Assembly (NCBI GenBank): GCA_035549075.1
Contig: DASZRT010000009.1
Coordinates: forward strand, 186,001-250,000
DNA: 64,000 nucleotides
Source of the DNA: DASZFV01 sp035549075
GTDB taxonomy: Bacteria > Myxococcota_A > Polyangia > Fen-1088
Direction: 5' to 3'
The notes beneath the pieces are model-generated. The model had not been told where the DNA came from. It saw only the letters and a program-made list of their open reading frames with translations, and searched no databases. Each line of letters begins with the position of its first letter. Positions within the stretch are counted from its first letter, which is position 1. Below, piece by piece: positions 6,978 through 16,289 of this stretch. The position numbers and the translations under genes are program-made.

Positions 6978-8792
6978 GTGATCACCTCCCTCGTCTTCTC
7001 GACAGCGCTCGCCGCCCTGTTCGCCACCGAACAGGATCCGATGGGCGCGTACCTCACCGACCTCGAGAAGGCGGGCGTCTTGACGGCCGACGACACGCCC
7101 GCGACCGTCGAGGGCATCCGCGCCGCCGTCGTCGCCGCCGAGGACGCGCTCGTGACCGGCAACGCCGACGTCGCGACGACGCGCCTCTTCAAGGTCGTCG
7201 AGTCGCCGCGCTTCGCGAAGCTGGCGTACGCGCCCGAGTACGCCAACGCCGAGCTCACGCTGGGGCGCGCGCTCGTGCGCGCCGGCGCCTACGCCTCGGC
7301 CGAGCGCTACCTGCTGCGCGCGCTCGCGCACGGCCCGAAGTCGCCGTTCTTCTCGCCCGCCTACCGCGCCATGGTCGACATCGCGCTCGAGACGCGCGAG
7401 CAGGCGGCGACGCTCGCGATGCTCGACTTCGCGGCGAAGACCGTGCAGGCGAACGCCAAAGACGGCGCGGGCGGCGACGAGCTGCCGCGCGACGCGATGG
7501 CCGAGCACGAGTACCTCGCCGGCAAGGTCGCCTACGAGGCCAACGACCTGCCGTCGGCCGAGGCGCACTTCGGCAACGTCGACCGCCAATCGCGCTTCTT
7601 CGCGGCGGCGCTCTACTTCCGCGGCCTCGCGCACGTGCGCAAGGGTCACTTCGCGTCGGCGCGCCGCTCGCTGTGCGAGATCGTCGAGCAGGCCGATCAA
7701 GATCGCTTCACCTTCTTCATCGACGGCCGTTACTACGCCATCAAGGACCTCGCCTACCTCGCGCTCGGCCGCATCGCCCACGAGCAGGGCAAGTACGACG
7801 ACGCCTACTACTTCTACTTCCGCGTGCCCGAGGACTCGGACCGCCTGCCCGACGCGCTCTTCGAGGCGTCGTGGTCGATGTTCCAAAAGGGCGAGTACGA
7901 GGCGTCGGGCGCGTTCCTCGACCAGTTCGATCGCTCGTTCCCCAAGTCGCCGCTCGCGCCCGACGTGCTGCTGCTGCACGCGATGATCGACCTCAAGTCG
8001 TGCGGCTTCGACAAAACGCGCGACGAGCTCGAGAAGCTCGTGCGCGTCTACAAGCCCATCGAGGCCGAGGTCGCGACGCTCATCAAGGATCCCGACCACC
8101 GCCGCGCGCTGTACAAGCGCCTGCTCAGCAAGCAACAGATCGGCGCCGCGAGCGATCCCGTCGTCGAGCTGCTCAAGATCGATGGGCGCTTCTACCGCTA
8201 CTTCGCCGACATCGTCGCGCTCGATCGCGAGGCGGGCGTCGTGCCGTCGGAGATCGCCGTGTGGGACGAGCTGACGGCGAAGCAGACGGGCCAGAACAAG
8301 GGCAGCGAGGCCACCGAGGCCGCGCAGCTCGTGAAGGACGTCGAGGCGCTGCAGCCCGTCGCCAAGGGCACGGGCGACGTCGATCTCGAGGATCGCGTCG
8401 GCGATCTGCTCACGCAGGCGCACCGCGCGGCGCGGCCCGTGAGCACGAACGGCCCTTACGCCAAGGAGGCGCAGTCGCTTCAGGCTCTGTCGAGCGAGGC
8501 GCGCGAGCTGCGGTCACGCCTCGTCGCCGCGACGAGCGCCATCGCCGAGCAGGCGCTCGTCGAGCTCGACACGCGGCTGCGCGAGATGCTGCGGCAGGCG
8601 CGGCTCACGCAGATCGACGCCGTCATCGGCAAGAAGAAGAAGCTCGAGATCGAGATCTCGAACCTGCGCGAAGGACGCTACCCGCCCGACATGTTCGCCG
8701 AGCTGCAGCTCGAAGGACTGATGGGCGACGACGAGGAGTATTGGCCCTTCGAGGGCGAGTACTGGTCGGATGAGTACGATAATTACAAATAG
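6978..8792 (+). CDS. TPR-repeat periplasmic protein (GltC/NfsC-like)
   Basis: GTG start at 6978, 7 bp after the previous stop; 604 aa. A short N-terminal hydrophobic stretch (MITSLVFSTALAALFA) is a plausible export signal. The body is helical with degenerate TPR units (AYASAERYLLRALAHGP, DLPSAEAHFGNV, GHFASARRSLCEIVEQ, KYDDAYYFYFRVPEDS, EYEASGAFLDQFD). A long C-terminal coiled coil follows (about 500-575) with an acidic/aromatic end (EEYWPFEGEYWSDEYDNYK). Its position between the barrels and the giant TPR protein, and its size, fit GltC/NfsC of Myxococcus. Overlaps the next gene by 23 bp. The name is by synteny and architecture. Confidence 0.72.
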   Translation: MITSLVFSTALAALFATEQDPMGAYLTDLEKAGVLTADDTPATVEGIRAAVVAAEDALVTGNADVATTRLFKVVESPRFAKLAYAPEYANAELTLGRALVRAGAYASAERYLLRALAHGPKSPFFSPAYRAMVDIALETREQAATLAMLDFAAKTVQANAKDGAGGDELPRDAMAEHEYLAGKVAYEANDLPSAEAHFGNVDRQSRFFAAALYFRGLAHVRKGHFASARRSLCEIVEQADQDRFTFFIDGRYYAIKDLAYLALGRIAHEQGKYDDAYYFYFRVPEDSDRLPDALFEASWSMFQKGEYEASGAFLDQFDRSFPKSPLAPDVLLLHAMIDLKSCGFDKTRDELEKLVRVYKPIEAEVATLIKDPDHRRALYKRLLSKQQIGAASDPVVELLKIDGRFYRYFADIVALDREAGVVPSEIAVWDELTAKQTGQNKGSEATEAAQLVKDVEALQPVAKGTGDVDLEDRVGDLLTQAHRAARPVSTNGPYAKEAQSLQALSSEARELRSRLVAATSAIAEQALVELDTRLREMLRQARLTQIDAVIGKKKKLEIEISNLREGRYPPDMFAELQLEGLMGDDEEYWPFEGEYWSDEYDNYK

Positions 8793-11700
8793 CCTCGCGA
8801 TCTGGCTGGCGCTCACGGCGCCCTCCGAGACGTCCGTGTCGTCCGACAAGCCGACGGCCACGACGTCGTCCGCCGCCAATCCGGGTGCGAAGAAGCCGGA
8901 CGTCACCGTCGACGAGAACGGCGAGAAGACGTTCTCACCCGCGCTGCAGAAGGCGATCGACGATCGCGAGGCGCAGGTCACGGCCGCGCGGCGCGAGGCG
9001 ATCCGCCTGCTCGAGGATTACCTGCGCGACGTGCCGCGCTCGCGCGAAGAGGCCGAGGCGCTCTACAAGCTGGCCGAGCTGTACTGGGAAGAGTCGAAGG
9101 CCGTCTACCTCGACAAGATGGGCGCCTACCAGGCCGCCGTGAGCGCGTGCCACGACGACCGCTCCGCCTGCCCGCGCGTGCCGCGCAAGCCGCCTACGGT
9201 CGATCTCTCGCGCGCGCAGTCGGTCTACCAGCGCCTCATCGCCGAGCACCCGCGCTTCCACAAGATCGACACCGTCATCTACCTGTACGCGTTCTCGCTG
9301 CGCGACCAGGGCAAGGTCGCCGAGTCGGTGAAGTTCTTCCAGACCATCCTCGATCGCTACCCCAAGAGCCGCTACGTCGCCGACGCGTGGATGGCGATCG
9401 CCGAGTTCCGCTTCTACGAGCAGCAGGACTACAAGGCCTCGCTCGAGGCCTACGAGCACGTGCTCAAGCACCCGAAGTCGCAGCTCTACGACCTGGCGCT
9501 GTTCAAGACGGCGTGGTGCTACTGGAAGCTGGGCGACACGACGAAGTCGGCCATGCGCTTCAAGGACGTGCTCGACCTGTCCAAGAGAAAAGCGGGGAAA
9601 GCCGGCGGCAGCGAGGCCGATCAGAAGCGCGCCGCCGAGCTGCAGGGGCAGGCGCTCGACTACCTCGTCGAGCTCTTCACCGAAGACGACACGAAGAGCG
9701 CGCACGACGCCTTCGAGTTCCTCGCGCAGATCGGCGGCAAGCCCTACTCGAAGAAGGTCCTCAAGCAGCTCGCCGACACCGTCTTCGATCAGACGCGCTA
9801 CGAGCGCGCCGTCGAGGCCTACCAGCTGCTCATCGACCTCGACCCGATGAGCCCCGACGCGCCTGACTACGCCAGCAAGATCGTCGAGGCGTACCAGCTG
9901 CTGGGCGACACGAAGACGGCCGTCGCGTCGATGCGCAAGCTCGCGAGCGACTACGGTGGCAAGAGCGCGTGGGCCGCCGCCAACAAGGACCGCCCCAAGA
10001 CCGTGCAGCACGCGCGTGAGACGGCCGAGCAGCTCATCCGCACGCTCGCGAAGACGATGCATGCCGAGGCGCAGCAGAACGAGAAGTCGACGAAGGTCGT
10101 CGACAAAGACCGCTACGCGCGCGCTGCCGAGGCCTACGCCTTCTACCTGCAGAACTTCCCCGACGCCGCCGACGCCGTCGAGTTGCGCTACCTGCGCGCC
10201 GACATCCTCTACTTCAAGCTGGGCCGCTACGAAGAGGCCGGGCGCGACTATCTGGCCGTGGGCAAGTCGCAGCCCGTGGGCAAGTACCACAAGGACGCGC
10301 TCCTCCAAGCCATGGGCGCGTTCGAGAAGGTCCGTAAAATCTCCAGCGCGCCTGGCAAGCGCGAGATCACCGAGAGCGACAAGCTGTTCGGCGAGGCGGC
10401 CGACACCTACGCGACTCTGTTCCCCAACGACAAAGAGATCGTGACCGTCGTCTTCAAGAACGGGCAGTTCTTCTTCGACTACGGGGACTACGACGAGGCC
10501 ATCAAGCGCTTCGGCCTCATCGTCGAGAAGTACCCCGACGATCCCAACGCGGGCGTCGCGGGCGACCGCATCCTCGAGGCGCTCAACAAGGCGAAGGACT
10601 ACGAGAACATCGAGTCCTGGGCTCGAAGGTTGAAGAAGACGAAGGCCTTCGCTTCAAAAGACGAGCAAGACCGCCTCGACAAGGTCGTCGTCAACGCCGT
10701 CATGAAGTCGGGCGAGAAGTACGCGAACGACGGCCAGTACGAGAAGGCGGCGTCGTTCTACCAGCGCGTCGCCGCCGACTACCCGCAGTCGCCGCTCGCG
10801 CCCAAGGCGCTCAACAACGCCGGCGCCGTCTTCGAGAAGGCGCGCAAGCAAGACGAAGCCGTGAGCGCCTACAAGACGCTGGCCGACAAGTACCCGAGCG
10901 CGAGCGAGTCGCCCGAGGCGCTGTTCACCGCGGCGCGCATCGAGGAGAACATCGCCTACTACGACAAGGCCGCCGCGCTTTACGAGCAGCTCGCGCAGCG
11001 CTACCCCAACAACCCGCACGCCGCCGACGCGCTCCGCAGCGCGGGCGTCCTGCGCGAGGGCCTCGGCCAGCACGACCGCGCCATCAAGCACTTCGGCGAG
11101 TACAGCAAGCGCTTCAAGGACAAGTCCGACGCGAAGGACGTCGCCTTCCAGGTGGCCGTCGTGCGCGAGGACCAAAAGGACTGGAAGCAGGCGGCGCAGA
11201 GCTTCGGCGCCTACGCGCGCACCTACCCCAGCGACGCGCGCGTCGTCGAGGCGCACGCGCGCGAGGCCGACGCGAGCCTCAAGGCCGGCAACGAGAACGG
11301 CGCGAAGGAGGCGTCGGCGAAGGCGCTCGCGGCGTTCAAGGCCGGCGCCAAGAAGAAGAAGGACGACGAGCGCGGCGAGGACGCCGCCTACTACGCGGCC
11401 GAGGCGCGCTACATCCAGGGCGAGCTCGTCTTCCGCGACTACGAGAAGATCAAGATCGCTGGCAAGCCCAAGCAGCTCGCCAAGGTCCTCGAGGAGAAGG
11501 CCAAGAAGCTCGAGGAGGCGAAGAAGGTCTACCTCGACGTCGTCACGTACCAATCGCCCGAGTGGGCGACGGCGTCGCTGCTGCGCGTGGGCCAGGGCTA
11601 CGAGGCCTACGCCAAGGCGATGCGCAACGCGCCCGTGCCCAAGGATCTCAACGAAGAGGAGCAGCAGGTGTACCGCGACGAGCTCGAGAAGGTCGTCGTC

Positions 11701-11916
11701 GTCATCGAGGACAAGGCGCTCGACGCCTACAAGTCCGGCTACGCGCGCGCGATCCAGATCGGCGTCTACAACAAGCACACGCAGCAGATCCGCGAGGCGC
11801 TGTCCCGCCTCGCCGAGAACGAGTACCCGAAGGAGGCCGAGCTGCGCGCCTCGATCCGCGGCGGCGAGCCGCGTTTGTCTTTGGAAAGGATCGAGGAGGT
11901 CCGCCGTGACAATTAG
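8770..11916 (+). CDS. giant TPR-repeat protein (GltD/AgmU/NfsD-like)
   Basis: 1048 aa from ATG 8770, nested in the end of the previous gene. A weak export signal (NSLAIWLALTAP) precedes a Lys/Asp-rich segment and then a long superhelix of TPR units, for example EALYKLAELYWEESKAVYL, KVAESVKFFQTILDRYPKSR, DYKASLEAYEHVLKHPKS and QYEKAASFYQRVAADYPQSP. The length and tandem TPR layout match GltD (AgmU), a roughly 1200-aa protein that spans the periplasm in the Myxococcus gliding complex. There is a charged coiled-coil region near 840-900. Overlaps the next gene by 11 bp, so translation is probably coupled. Confidence 0.78.
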   Translation: MSTIITNSLAIWLALTAPSETSVSSDKPTATTSSAANPGAKKPDVTVDENGEKTFSPALQKAIDDREAQVTAARREAIRLLEDYLRDVPRSREEAEALYKLAELYWEESKAVYLDKMGAYQAAVSACHDDRSACPRVPRKPPTVDLSRAQSVYQRLIAEHPRFHKIDTVIYLYAFSLRDQGKVAESVKFFQTILDRYPKSRYVADAWMAIAEFRFYEQQDYKASLEAYEHVLKHPKSQLYDLALFKTAWCYWKLGDTTKSAMRFKDVLDLSKRKAGKAGGSEADQKRAAELQGQALDYLVELFTEDDTKSAHDAFEFLAQIGGKPYSKKVLKQLADTVFDQTRYERAVEAYQLLIDLDPMSPDAPDYASKIVEAYQLLGDTKTAVASMRKLASDYGGKSAWAAANKDRPKTVQHARETAEQLIRTLAKTMHAEAQQNEKSTKVVDKDRYARAAEAYAFYLQNFPDAADAVELRYLRADILYFKLGRYEEAGRDYLAVGKSQPVGKYHKDALLQAMGAFEKVRKISSAPGKREITESDKLFGEAADTYATLFPNDKEIVTVVFKNGQFFFDYGDYDEAIKRFGLIVEKYPDDPNAGVAGDRILEALNKAKDYENIESWARRLKKTKAFASKDEQDRLDKVVVNAVMKSGEKYANDGQYEKAASFYQRVAADYPQSPLAPKALNNAGAVFEKARKQDEAVSAYKTLADKYPSASESPEALFTAARIEENIAYYDKAAALYEQLAQRYPNNPHAADALRSAGVLREGLGQHDRAIKHFGEYSKRFKDKSDAKDVAFQVAVVREDQKDWKQAAQSFGAYARTYPSDARVVEAHAREADASLKAGNENGAKEASAKALAAFKAGAKKKKDDERGEDAAYYAAEARYIQGELVFRDYEKIKIAGKPKQLAKVLEEKAKKLEEAKKVYLDVVTYQSPEWATASLLRVGQGYEAYAKAMRNAPVPKDLNEEEQQVYRDELEKVVVVIEDKALDAYKSGYARAIQIGVYNKHTQQIREALSRLAENEYPKEAELRASIRGGEPRLSLERIEEVRRDN

Positions 11917-13036
11917 CCGGCGCCCTCTCCTGTTGCTGCCGTTGCTCGCGGTCGCGGCGTGCGGCGGCCCGCGCGCCGCCGGCAAGAACCAAGCGTCGAA
12001 CCCGATCGCGGCGGTCGCGCTGCCCAAGGCGAATCCCGAGGCGCAGTCGTCGTTCGAAGAAGGCGTCACGACGATGAAGCTCGGGCGCAAGCACTTCAAG
12101 GAGGCGCGCAAGCTCTTCACGAAGGCGACCGAGCTCGACGGCAAGCTGTTCGAGGCGTGGCACGACCTGGGCGTCGTCGAGACGGCGCTCGGCAACTACG
12201 ACAAGGCCGCCGACGACTTCGAGCGCGCGCTCTCGATCCAGCCCGGCTCGCGCAAGACGGTCCTCGCCTACGGCGAGTCGCTGCGCCGCGCGCACCGCCC
12301 GCAGAAGGCGGCCAAGGTGTACGCCAAGTGGCTCGATTCGGATCCCAACGACGTCGAGATGCGCACCAGGTATGGGCAAGTCCTACGTGAGGCCGGCGAC
12401 CTGGAAGCGGCGCTGGACCAGGCGCGCCAGGTCTTGGCCATCGGCGGCTCCAGCGGCGAGAACCTCGCCCAGGCCGTGGTCGCCTACAACGCGCTGGGCC
12501 TCACCTACTATAAGATGGGCAAGCTCGACCTCGCGGAGACCGCCTTCCGCAAGGCCTCGGATCTCGACGCGAAAAGCGCCTTCGTCTGGAACAACCTGGG
12601 CCTCGTCGCGTTCGATCGGGGCCACGACCAGGAGGCCTTCTTGAACTTCCAAAAGGCTTCGGAGCTCGACCCGAAATACGTTCAGGCGCGCCTGAACAAG
12701 GCCGTGGTCTACATGGACTGCGGCGACTACAAGAAGGCGCGCGCCGAGCTGGAAGAGGCGGTCAAGATCGACCCGAATGACGCCGAGGCACAGGTGGCGC
12801 TGGGCGTGGCCGCCCGGGGCGACGGCAAGCTCGACGAGGCGCGCCGCGCCTACGAGCGGGCGCTCGACATCGAGGACGACTACGCGCCGGCGCTCTTCGA
12901 TCTCGGGGTGCTGTACATGGACTTCGACAAGGACAAGGCCAAGGCCAAGAACTACCTGACGCAGTACACGCAGTCGGGTGATGCGACCGACGCCAAGAAG
13001 CAAGAGGCCACGGCGCGCCTCAAGGAGCTGCAATGA
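11906..13036 (+). CDS. TPR-repeat lipoprotein (GltE/AglT/NfsE-like)
   Basis: GTG start at 11906; 376 aa. Lipoprotein signal LLLLPLLAVAAC with Cys at residue 19. About eight canonical TPRs follow from residue 50 (FEEGVTTMKLGRKHFKEARK, AWHDLGVVETALGNYDKAAD, AFVWNNLGLVAFDRGHDQEA, ARLNKAVVYMDCGDYKKARA, and more). A TPR lipoprotein directly after the giant TPR protein is the hallmark order gltD-gltE and nfsD-nfsE. In M. xanthus AglT/GltE is needed for gliding; the Nfs paralogue works in spore coat assembly. Whether this copy serves motility or something else cannot be read from the sequence. ATGA overlap with the next gene. Confidence 0.82.
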   Translation: MTISRRPLLLLPLLAVAACGGPRAAGKNQASNPIAAVALPKANPEAQSSFEEGVTTMKLGRKHFKEARKLFTKATELDGKLFEAWHDLGVVETALGNYDKAADDFERALSIQPGSRKTVLAYGESLRRAHRPQKAAKVYAKWLDSDPNDVEMRTRYGQVLREAGDLEAALDQARQVLAIGGSSGENLAQAVVAYNALGLTYYKMGKLDLAETAFRKASDLDAKSAFVWNNLGLVAFDRGHDQEAFLNFQKASELDPKYVQARLNKAVVYMDCGDYKKARAELEEAVKIDPNDAEAQVALGVAARGDGKLDEARRAYERALDIEDDYAPALFDLGVLYMDFDKDKAKAKNYLTQYTQSGDATDAKKQEATARLKELQ

Positions 13037-13392
13037 AGCTGGCGCGCGGAATCTCGATTCTCATGTTGTTGCTCGCGCCCGGGCTCGCGCACGCGAAGAA
13101 GTCTTCGCCGAAGTCGGACAGCAAGAGCGGCGACAGCGCTTCCTTGGACAAGAGCGACAAGAGCGACAAGTCCGATTCGACCGATGCGGCGACGCCCACG
13201 AAGACCGCCGACGGCAAGACGATCAAGACCAAGACGTACACCTTCGGCGCCATGGACGTCGAGGGCAAGCTCAAGACGCCACAGCTCCTGTACTTCCTCA
13301 ACCGCGTCAAGCTCGAGCTCGACATGTCGGCGCCCGACAAGCGCTCGTTCATGAAAGAGCTCGCGCGCAGCGCCGACGACAAGGCGCTCTGA
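13033..13392 (+). CDS. small secreted protein of the glt/nfs-like operon (GltF/NfsF position)
   Basis: 119 aa, ATG at 13033 overlapping the preceding stop by 4 bp. Cleavable signal peptide (RGISILMLLLAPGLAHA). A Lys/Ser/Asp linker with repeated DKS units (about 23-60) leads to a conserved-looking C-terminal motif: TYTFGAMDVEGKLKTPQLLYF, then RSFMKEL. That motif (FG..DVEGKLK.PQ..YFLNR) recurs in small proteins next to AgmX/PglI-type genes, so it is probably a docking element. Located exactly where gltF/nfsF lies. Function unknown. Confidence 0.68.
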   Translation: MKLARGISILMLLLAPGLAHAKKSSPKSDSKSGDSASLDKSDKSDKSDSTDAATPTKTADGKTIKTKTYTFGAMDVEGKLKTPQLLYFLNRVKLELDMSAPDKRSFMKELARSADDKAL

Positions 13393-13402
13393 CGGACCGC
13401 CC

Positions 13403-14845
13403 ATGAGCATGCCCGCCGACAAACGTTCGTCTCTCCCGCCGCCGCCCGCGGGGCGCCCGCTGCGCCTCACGCAGCCCGTGCAAGCGATGGCTGCGGCGAT
13501 CCCCCAGGTCGTCGTCGTCTGGCGCGGCCGAATCATCGGCTACCGGCTGCTCGTGCGCCGCGCGCGCGTCACGATCGGCCCGCACCACGGCGCGACGTTC
13601 CTGGCGCCGCTCACCGACGGACGCCGCAAGTACGTGCTGCTCAAGCCGGCGCGCGGCGGCTACACGCTGCGCCTCGCGCCCGCGCTGCGCGGCGAGGTCC
13701 AGAGCGCCGGCAACACGAGCGAGGTCGAGGACTACCTCAACCAGCCCGTGGATCTGAACCGCCGCCGCAACCGCGGCGACGTGCGCGAGGTGACGCTCGC
13801 GCCCGGCGATCGCGCGAAGCTCTACTTCGCCGAGAGCCCCGACCTGCGCATCGAGATCCGCTGGGTCGACCCGCCCGAGGTGCTCGCGCGCCCCAAGGTC
13901 GAAGACCCGATGATGTTCCAGACGCTCGTCGGGACGTCGCTCGTGATCGGCCTCGCCGCGGCGCTGCTGCTGTTCCTCTACAGGCCGCCGGAGAAGCCGC
14001 TCGCGATCACGGCCGAGCGCATCGCCAAGATCGAAGAGCCCGTGCTCGAGATCGAGAAGAAGGTGAGCGCGCGCCACGCCGCCGAGAAGGCCGAGAAGAA
14101 GAAACAAGAGGAAGGCCAGATGAAGAAGGCCAAGGAGAAGGCCGGCAAGCTGGGCAAGCAGGACGCGACCCAGAAGGACACGGTCATCCCCAAGGGCGAC
14201 AAGGACGTGCTGCGCGAGAAGGTGCAGAAGGTCGGCATCCTCTCGATCATCGGGAACCAGAAGCAGGCGGGCTCGGGCCTGTCGAAGCTGTTCGCCGAGG
14301 ACAGCGCCGTCGAGCAGGCCGTCGCCGGCATGGCGGGGGCGAAGATGGTCGCGGGCCGCGGCAACGGCGGCCTGTCGACGAGCGGCGCCGGCCCCGGCGG
14401 CGGCGGCACGGGCTACGGCCACATCTACGGCGCCGGCAACCTCGACACGGGCGGCCGCGGCACGCACGGCAAGGGCCGCGGCCCCAAGCTCGCCGATCGC
14501 GGCGAAAAGGAGGTCTCGGTCGGCATGGGCGGCGGCGCGGGCGACGCCGACGGCTCGCTCTCGAAGGAGCAGATCAACAAGGTCGTGCGCGCGCACCTCG
14601 CGGGCGTGAAGTACTGCTACGAGAAAGAGCTGCAGCACAAGAGCGGCCTCTCGGGCGGCGTCGACATCTTCTGGGTGATTCAGCCCGACGGCACGGTCAG
14701 CAAGGCGAGCGTGAAGAGCACCACGCTCGGCGACACCGCGACCGAGGGCTGCATCCTCCGCCAGGTCAAGCAGTGGCAGTTCCCGAAGGCGCCCGGCCAG
14801 ACGATCGTCGGGCGCTACCCCTTCATCTTCAAAGGAGGGACTTGA
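13403..14845 (+). CDS. FHA-like/TM/AgmX-PglI C-terminal domain protein (GltG/NfsG-like)
   Basis: 480 aa. Residues about 25-165 form a cytoplasmic FHA-like beta domain (VVVVWRGRIIGYRLL, RVTIGPHHGATFLAPL). A single transmembrane helix lies at about 173-193 (TLVGTSLVIGLAAALLLFLY). A Lys/Glu coiled coil (about 205-260) and a Gly-rich region (330-375) follow. The C-terminal AgmX/PglI domain spans 385-480, with YCYEKELQHKSGLSG, GTVSKASVKSTTLG and C..RQVKQWQFPKAPG; this TonB_C-like fold carries two conserved Cys. The layout equals GltG, an inner-membrane protein thought to reach from the cytoplasm across the periplasm. Strongest single marker of the complex here. Confidence 0.85.
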   Translation: MSMPADKRSSLPPPPAGRPLRLTQPVQAMAAAIPQVVVVWRGRIIGYRLLVRRARVTIGPHHGATFLAPLTDGRRKYVLLKPARGGYTLRLAPALRGEVQSAGNTSEVEDYLNQPVDLNRRRNRGDVREVTLAPGDRAKLYFAESPDLRIEIRWVDPPEVLARPKVEDPMMFQTLVGTSLVIGLAAALLLFLYRPPEKPLAITAERIAKIEEPVLEIEKKVSARHAAEKAEKKKQEEGQMKKAKEKAGKLGKQDATQKDTVIPKGDKDVLREKVQKVGILSIIGNQKQAGSGLSKLFAEDSAVEQAVAGMAGAKMVAGRGNGGLSTSGAGPGGGGTGYGHIYGAGNLDTGGRGTHGKGRGPKLADRGEKEVSVGMGGGAGDADGSLSKEQINKVVRAHLAGVKYCYEKELQHKSGLSGGVDIFWVIQPDGTVSKASVKSTTLGDTATEGCILRQVKQWQFPKAPGQTIVGRYPFIFKGGT

Positions 14846-15651
14846 TGAGCTCTCCACTCCGAGTCTTGGTTGCGGCGGCGCCGCTGGCCGCCGGATGCAC
14901 GGGCGGCGCGCTGTCGTTCAACGGGCCCATCTACTTCGACAACCCCACGCCCGTGCTGGAGCTGCAGGGCAACGAGATGATCCCGCGCATCACGAACGGC
15001 TTCTCGCTGCGCTTCCGCCAGCCGACGCAAGACGAGCAGAAGACGCTCGACGACGAGAAGCAGGCGCGCGGCGGCAAGTACGACATCCCGTGGGTCTCGC
15101 GCGACAAGGTCCACCTCGAGCTGCTCTTCACCGTGAAGAACCTCGACACGACGCCGGGCACGTTCGACGTCCTCGTCGACGGCGCGAACCAGTACACGAA
15201 GTACGACGAGAACGTCGTCGCGATGACGACGGGCATGGCGGGCAACGCCAACGATCCGCCCGTCTACGTCTCGCTCATGAACCTGCACCCCTCGCCCCTG
15301 CCGATGACGCTCGATCCCGGCGGCGTCTACCAGGGCGTCATCCGCGAGGACGACTTCAACGAGGGCGAGCTCGACCTCGACGCCATCGGCCGCTGGCAGG
15401 CGCCCTACGCCGCCGTGCTCATCAACCGCAGCGAGGTGAACCCCATCGGCCTCGAGATGGTGCCCGCTGACGTCGTCGTGCCCGCGCTCATGGAGGTCGA
15501 CGTCACGCTCACCGCCAACAAGCACATGACGTGCGAGTGGGCGCTGCGCGTGCGCGACGACGACGACCGCCTCTTGCACGTCGACGGCGACCACCTGTTC
15601 CACGCCAACCCGACGTTGTTCGTCCCCGTGATCCCACCGAAGACGCCGTAG
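14845..15651 (+). CDS. lipoprotein of the glt/nfs-like operon
   Basis: ATG 14845 overlaps the preceding TGA by one base and has an excellent ribosome site (AAAGGAGGG, 14831-14839); 268 aa. Lipobox PLAAGC with Cys at 18. The rest is beta-rich with no recognised domain: NGFSLRFRQPTQDEQKTLDD, LELLFTVKNLDTTPGTFDVL and VYVSLMNLHPSPLPMTLDPG suggest an immunoglobulin-like sandwich. Inference: an outer-membrane lipoprotein partner of the barrel encoded next, like the barrel-lipoprotein pairs of the Myxococcus Glt outer-membrane complex. Confidence 0.7.
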   Translation: MSSPLRVLVAAAPLAAGCTGGALSFNGPIYFDNPTPVLELQGNEMIPRITNGFSLRFRQPTQDEQKTLDDEKQARGGKYDIPWVSRDKVHLELLFTVKNLDTTPGTFDVLVDGANQYTKYDENVVAMTTGMAGNANDPPVYVSLMNLHPSPLPMTLDPGGVYQGVIREDDFNEGELDLDAIGRWQAPYAAVLINRSEVNPIGLEMVPADVVVPALMEVDVTLTANKHMTCEWALRVRDDDDRLLHVDGDHLFHANPTLFVPVIPPKTP

Positions 15652-15662
15652 CACCCTCCCCG

Positions 15663-16289
15663 TTGAAAACGCGCCGACTCCCACACAAACCGCTGGTCGT
15701 GGCCGCCCTCCTCCTCTCGTCGGCGCTGGGGGGACGCGCGCGCGCGCAGGTCACCAAAGAGCCCGACGCCGCGATCTTCCCCGACCCCAACAAGTTCGCG
15801 CGCGGCTTCTTCACCGAGGGCGAGGTCGGCGGCGTGTTCTTCCTCGGGCCCGCGGGCGACGCCGTCGCGCCCGGCTTCGCGATCGGCGGGCGCTTCGGGT
15901 ACGACCTCTTCCGCTTCTTCGCCGTGCAGGCGCACCTGCTCGGATCGACGCACCTCACGAAGGCCGACGGCCACCCGCAGGGCGATCAGCTGCTGCAGAC
16001 GTACCAGGGCACCGTCGAGGGCAAGCTCACGCTCCGCTTCGGCCAGGTGTCGATCTTCGGCGAGGGCGGCGTCGGCTTCCTGCGCCTGTCGACGAACATC
16101 CTCCACGAGCTCGACGGCATCGAGCCGCACTACCGCACGGGCCTGCAGTTCGGCGGCGGCGCCGGCGTCGACTACCACTCGCTGTCGCGCCACTTCTCGA
16201 TCGGCCTGCGCGGCGAGACGTATGTGCTGCACGATCTCAGCAACAGCAAGGACGTCGTCGTGACGACGTACCTGAGGTACACGTTTTGA
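15663..16289 (+). CDS. outer membrane beta-barrel protein (GltH/NfsH position)
   Basis: The start is uncertain: TTG at 15663 gives a proper signal peptide (KTRRLPHKPLVVAALLLSSA..RARA) and 208 aa, with no strong ribosome site; GTG near 15699 is the alternative. Mature protein: a short proline/aspartate segment, then barrel strands (FFTEGEVGGVFFLGPAGDAV, FAIGGRFGYDLFRFFAVQAH, GKLTLRFGQVSIFGEGGVGF) ending in the typical aromatic C-terminus (VVTTYLRYTF). Third barrel of the operon, in the position of gltH/nfsH. The TTGA overlap with the next gene argues for tight coupling. Confidence 0.7.
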   Translation: MKTRRLPHKPLVVAALLLSSALGGRARAQVTKEPDAAIFPDPNKFARGFFTEGEVGGVFFLGPAGDAVAPGFAIGGRFGYDLFRFFAVQAHLLGSTHLTKADGHPQGDQLLQTYQGTVEGKLTLRFGQVSIFGEGGVGFLRLSTNILHELDGIEPHYRTGLQFGGGAGVDYHSLSRHFSIGLRGETYVLHDLSNSKDVVVTTYLRYTF